Shown here one piece after another: positions 31,693 to 33,184 of a DNA stretch of 33,184 nt (position 1 is the stretch's first letter; each line of letters starts with the position of its first letter). Origin of the DNA: Streptomyces sp. SID3343 (GTDB lineage: Bacteria; Actinomycetota; Actinomycetes; Streptomycetales; Streptomycetaceae). The position numbers and the translations under genes are program-made. The stretch is taken from assembly GCF_009865215.1 (NCBI RefSeq), contig NZ_WWJX01000218.1:1-33184 (forward strand). Reading direction: 5' to 3'. The notes under the pieces were generated by a model, which ran no database searches, was not told where the DNA came from, and saw only the letters and a list, made by a program, of their open reading frames with translations.

Positions 31693-32565
31693 ATGCCTAA
31701 CTCTCCGTTGGTGCCCACGGTGCGTCGCCGTCGTCTGGGCGCGACGCTGAAGCGACTGCGAAACAAGGCCGGATTCACGCTCGACGAGGCGGCCGAGGGG
31801 ATGGGTTGGAAGGGCCCGAAGATGTCCAAGATCGAGAACGCCACCCAGTCGATCCGTCCCGCGGACGTCGCCAGGCTCCTTACGACGTACGGCGTGGGTG
31901 ATCCGGACGTGTTCACCGCGTTGGAGAACCTGGCCAGGGACGCGGGCAAAAAAGGGTGGTGGCAGACCTACGGTGGTGTCCTGGCGCCGAGGTATGCGGA
32001 CTACATCTCGCTGGAGTTCGACGCGGACCGTATTCGTGGTTACTACCCCACGGTGATTCCGGGTTTGTTGCAGGGTGCCTCGTACGCACGCGAGACGATC
32101 GCCGCGAACGCGACGACCCGCACGCCCGAGGAGGTCGTGGCGCTCGCAGAGGTGAGGCAGGGTCGTCAGGCGGTGTTGAGCCGCACGAATCGGCCGCCGT
32201 TGGAGTTGTGGGCAGTCATCCACGAGGCGGTGCTGTATCAGCGGTTCGCCGTACGTCCGGCCACGATGCGCGAGCAGCTCCGGCGGTTGCTGGATGCCGC
32301 CGAGATGCCGAACGTGACGATCCAGGTCATGCCGCTGGACGCCACACCGCATCCCGGCGGCGCCGGCGGTTTCAACCTGATCGGCTTTCCCGGTCTGCCC
32401 CCTGGGGTCGTCCAGGTGGAGAACTTGCTGGGATCGTCGTACGTGGAGGAGGTGGACGGGGTGAGGATCTTCGCCGATGCCTTCGAACGGATCGTCGCGG
32501 CGGCTCTGTCGACCGATGATTCGCTGGCAATGATCGCCCGAATGGAAGAGGGAAAACGCACGTGA
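31693..32565 (+). CDS. XRE-type HTH regulator with DUF5753 domain (WhiJ/Scr1-like)
   Basis: A 290-residue DNA-binding protein. The HTH is at about residues 14-70 (LKRLRNKAGFTLDEAAEGM, then PKMSKIENATQSIR), followed by the DUF5753 sensor-like domain at about 100-285 with family landmarks YYPTVIPGLLQGASYAR, QAVLSRTNRPPLELWAVIHEAVL and NVTIQVMPL. In Streptomyces these proteins pair with small DUF397 proteins and are found in dozens of copies; WhiJ is a developmental repressor, and the pair has been described as toxin-antitoxin-like. Its stop overlaps the DUF397 start by 4 bp (GTGA). It probably controls its own operon and possibly the divergent gene. Confidence 0.92.
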   Translation: MPNSPLVPTVRRRRLGATLKRLRNKAGFTLDEAAEGMGWKGPKMSKIENATQSIRPADVARLLTTYGVGDPDVFTALENLARDAGKKGWWQTYGGVLAPRYADYISLEFDADRIRGYYPTVIPGLLQGASYARETIAANATTRTPEEVVALAEVRQGRQAVLSRTNRPPLELWAVIHEAVLYQRFAVRPATMREQLRRLLDAAEMPNVTIQVMPLDATPHPGGAGGFNLIGFPGLPPGVVQVENLLGSSYVEEVDGVRIFADAFERIVAAALSTDDSLAMIARMEEGKRT

Positions 32566-32783
32566 ACGATCGCAAGACGGACCTGTACGCGCACGATCTG
32601 ACGGCCGCGACGTGGCGCAAGTCGTCGGCCAGTGCCGGCGAGGGCGAGTGTTTCGAGGTCACCGACCTGCCCGGTGGAGGGAAGGCGGTGCGCGATTCGA
32701 AGAACCCGGGCCGGGGTGATCTGCGTTTCACCGCCGCCGAATGGGCAGCGGCCCGCGCCGGTTTCCTTGCCGGGGAGTTGTAG
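32562..32783 (+). CDS. DUF397 family small partner protein
   Basis: A 73-residue acidic protein with the typical DUF397 pattern: ATWRKSSASAGEGECFEV, VRDSKNPGRGDLRFTAAEWAA and a C-terminal FLAGEL. It acts with the co-transcribed HTH/DUF5753 protein, probably modulating its DNA binding. The GTG start overlaps the upstream stop (32562-32565), so synthesis is coupled. Confidence 0.92.
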   Translation: MNDRKTDLYAHDLTAATWRKSSASAGEGECFEVTDLPGGGKAVRDSKNPGRGDLRFTAAEWAAARAGFLAGEL

Positions 32784-32786
32784 GCA

Positions 32787-32862
32787 GGGTCCCGATCCGC
32801 CGGATCGGGCCCTCGTGAACACGTGGCGGCGGCCGCCCCCCAAGCGGATTGGGCCGGCCGCC
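32787..32862 (+). terminator. Two consecutive hairpins after the DUF397 gene
   Basis: Hairpin 1 (32787-32813) pairs GGGTCCCGATCC with GGATCGGGCCC over a 3-nt loop, with one mismatch, starting 4 bp after the stop. Hairpin 2 (32828-32862) pairs GGCGGCCG.CCC with GGG.CGGCCGCC, 11 of 12 bases. Confidence 0.75.
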
Positions 32863-32872
32863 GTTCGACCCC

Positions 32873-32960
32873 CTGTGCGCGAAACTCACCCTTGTGCAGA
32901 GGATTTGCACAGGTGGCATGCCGAAGCGCGGCTTGCACCGACGTCGTCGTCCGTGCCGAG
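32873..32960. repeat. Cluster of TGTGCA/TGCACA motifs
   Basis: TGTGCA (32893-32898) and TGCACA (32906-32911) form an inverted repeat with a 7-bp spacer. Related copies are CTGTGC (32873-32878), TTGCAC (32933-32938) and GTGCAA (32955-32960). No gene is recognised in 32784-33070. The motif spacing could be an operator for a gene beyond the right edge. Confidence 0.45.
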
Positions 32961-33070
32961 CTGCGTGCAAACGCTGTCGAGTTGCGAAGCGTCACAAGCC
33001 GGGAGGTCCCACCAGCGTCGCGTTCCGCTCGTCGGCAGAGGTAGATGCGCGCGAATGCTCCAGCACACGA

Positions 33071-33184
33071 GGAAGGCCGTCGACCACGCTCCGGGAGCAG
33101 CGGTCGACGGCCTCGTCCTTCGGGGAGTTTCCTCCCGGTGCCCTCGGATGTGTTCCGGAGGGTGGGTCCGCAGGGCGGCGGTAC
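33071..33184. repeat. 114-bp direct repeat, copy B (right flank; may continue past window end)
   Basis: Same orientation as 24623..24736 with 4 mismatches in 114 positions. The window ends inside or at the end of the match, so its true length is unknown. The GGCCGTCGACC stem is fully conserved, while the CTGCGG arm of the second pairing region is changed in this copy. Confidence 0.9.

Noticed and set aside
32886..33068. A 60-codon minus-strand frame near the right edge
   Set aside because: It overlaps the TGTGCA/TGCACA cluster, has no family match and no ribosome-binding site.
24737..33070. Integrative element with att sites
   Set aside because: No integrase, transposase, tRNA gene or transfer genes are visible, so the direct repeats are reported only as flanking repeats.
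24623..33184. CRISPR array based on the repeated sequence
   Set aside because: Only two copies 8.4 kb apart, far longer than CRISPR repeats, with genes between them and no cas genes.

Overview
The window looks like chromosomal DNA from a filamentous high-GC actinomycete, most likely Streptomycetales. Codon third positions are strongly G/C. GTG and TTG starts and apparently leaderless genes are common. The gene families are typical of the group: DUF3046, GlnE beside a GlnA2-type glutamine synthetase, an HTH/DUF5753 + DUF397 pair with an anti-sigma-like ATPase, and a c-di-AMP riboswitch in front of a cell-wall hydrolase.

Region 1-9000: the 5' part of an Lhr-type helicase runs off the left edge. 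It is followed by a DUF3046 protein, an AI-2E family permease, an M50 membrane protease, panB, an MFS exporter with its own TetR repressor and operator, and a membrane-anchored endonuclease/exonuclease/phosphatase-fold protein resembling VanJ. Region 9100-13500: a small unknown protein, a gamma-glutamylcyclotransferase-fold protein and a four-gene polar amino acid/ectoine-type ABC importer (ehuB-C-D-A order). Region 13780-15900: a copper-chaperone-like gene and a second MFS gene are divergent. Their promoters are mirror images, and each carries a CsoR-like palindrome in its 18-bp spacer. Region 16000-24500: PAP2-family protein, glnE, a TetR regulator, glnA2 with a GlnR-like box, and an NlpC/P60 hydrolase behind a ydaO-type (c-di-AMP) riboswitch.

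Region 24600-33184 is the accessory part. A 114-bp sequence occurs twice in direct orientation (24623..24736 and 33071..33184, 4 mismatches). Between the copies lie nine genes and no integrase or transposase. Five of them form a tightly coupled minus-strand operon: an EPSP/MurA-family enolpyruvyltransferase, a 5'-nucleotidase-like metallophosphatase, two tandem dCTP-deaminase-like proteins and a glycosyltransferase. Each junction in this operon is a 4-bp stop/start overlap. A serine beta-lactamase-fold hydrolase follows on the same strand. The regulators (HATPase, HTH/DUF5753, DUF397) sit at the head.

The two dCTP-deaminase paralogues have lost opposite halves of the expected active site. One lacks the catalytic Glu; the other lacks the GRSS..R phosphate-binding motif. 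This suggests an obligate heteromer or a re-purposed nucleotide-binding pair. I recognise no described pathway with this gene combination. A nucleotide-derived metabolite or a nucleotide-depleting defence function are both possible, and this operon is the best candidate for something undescribed in the window.
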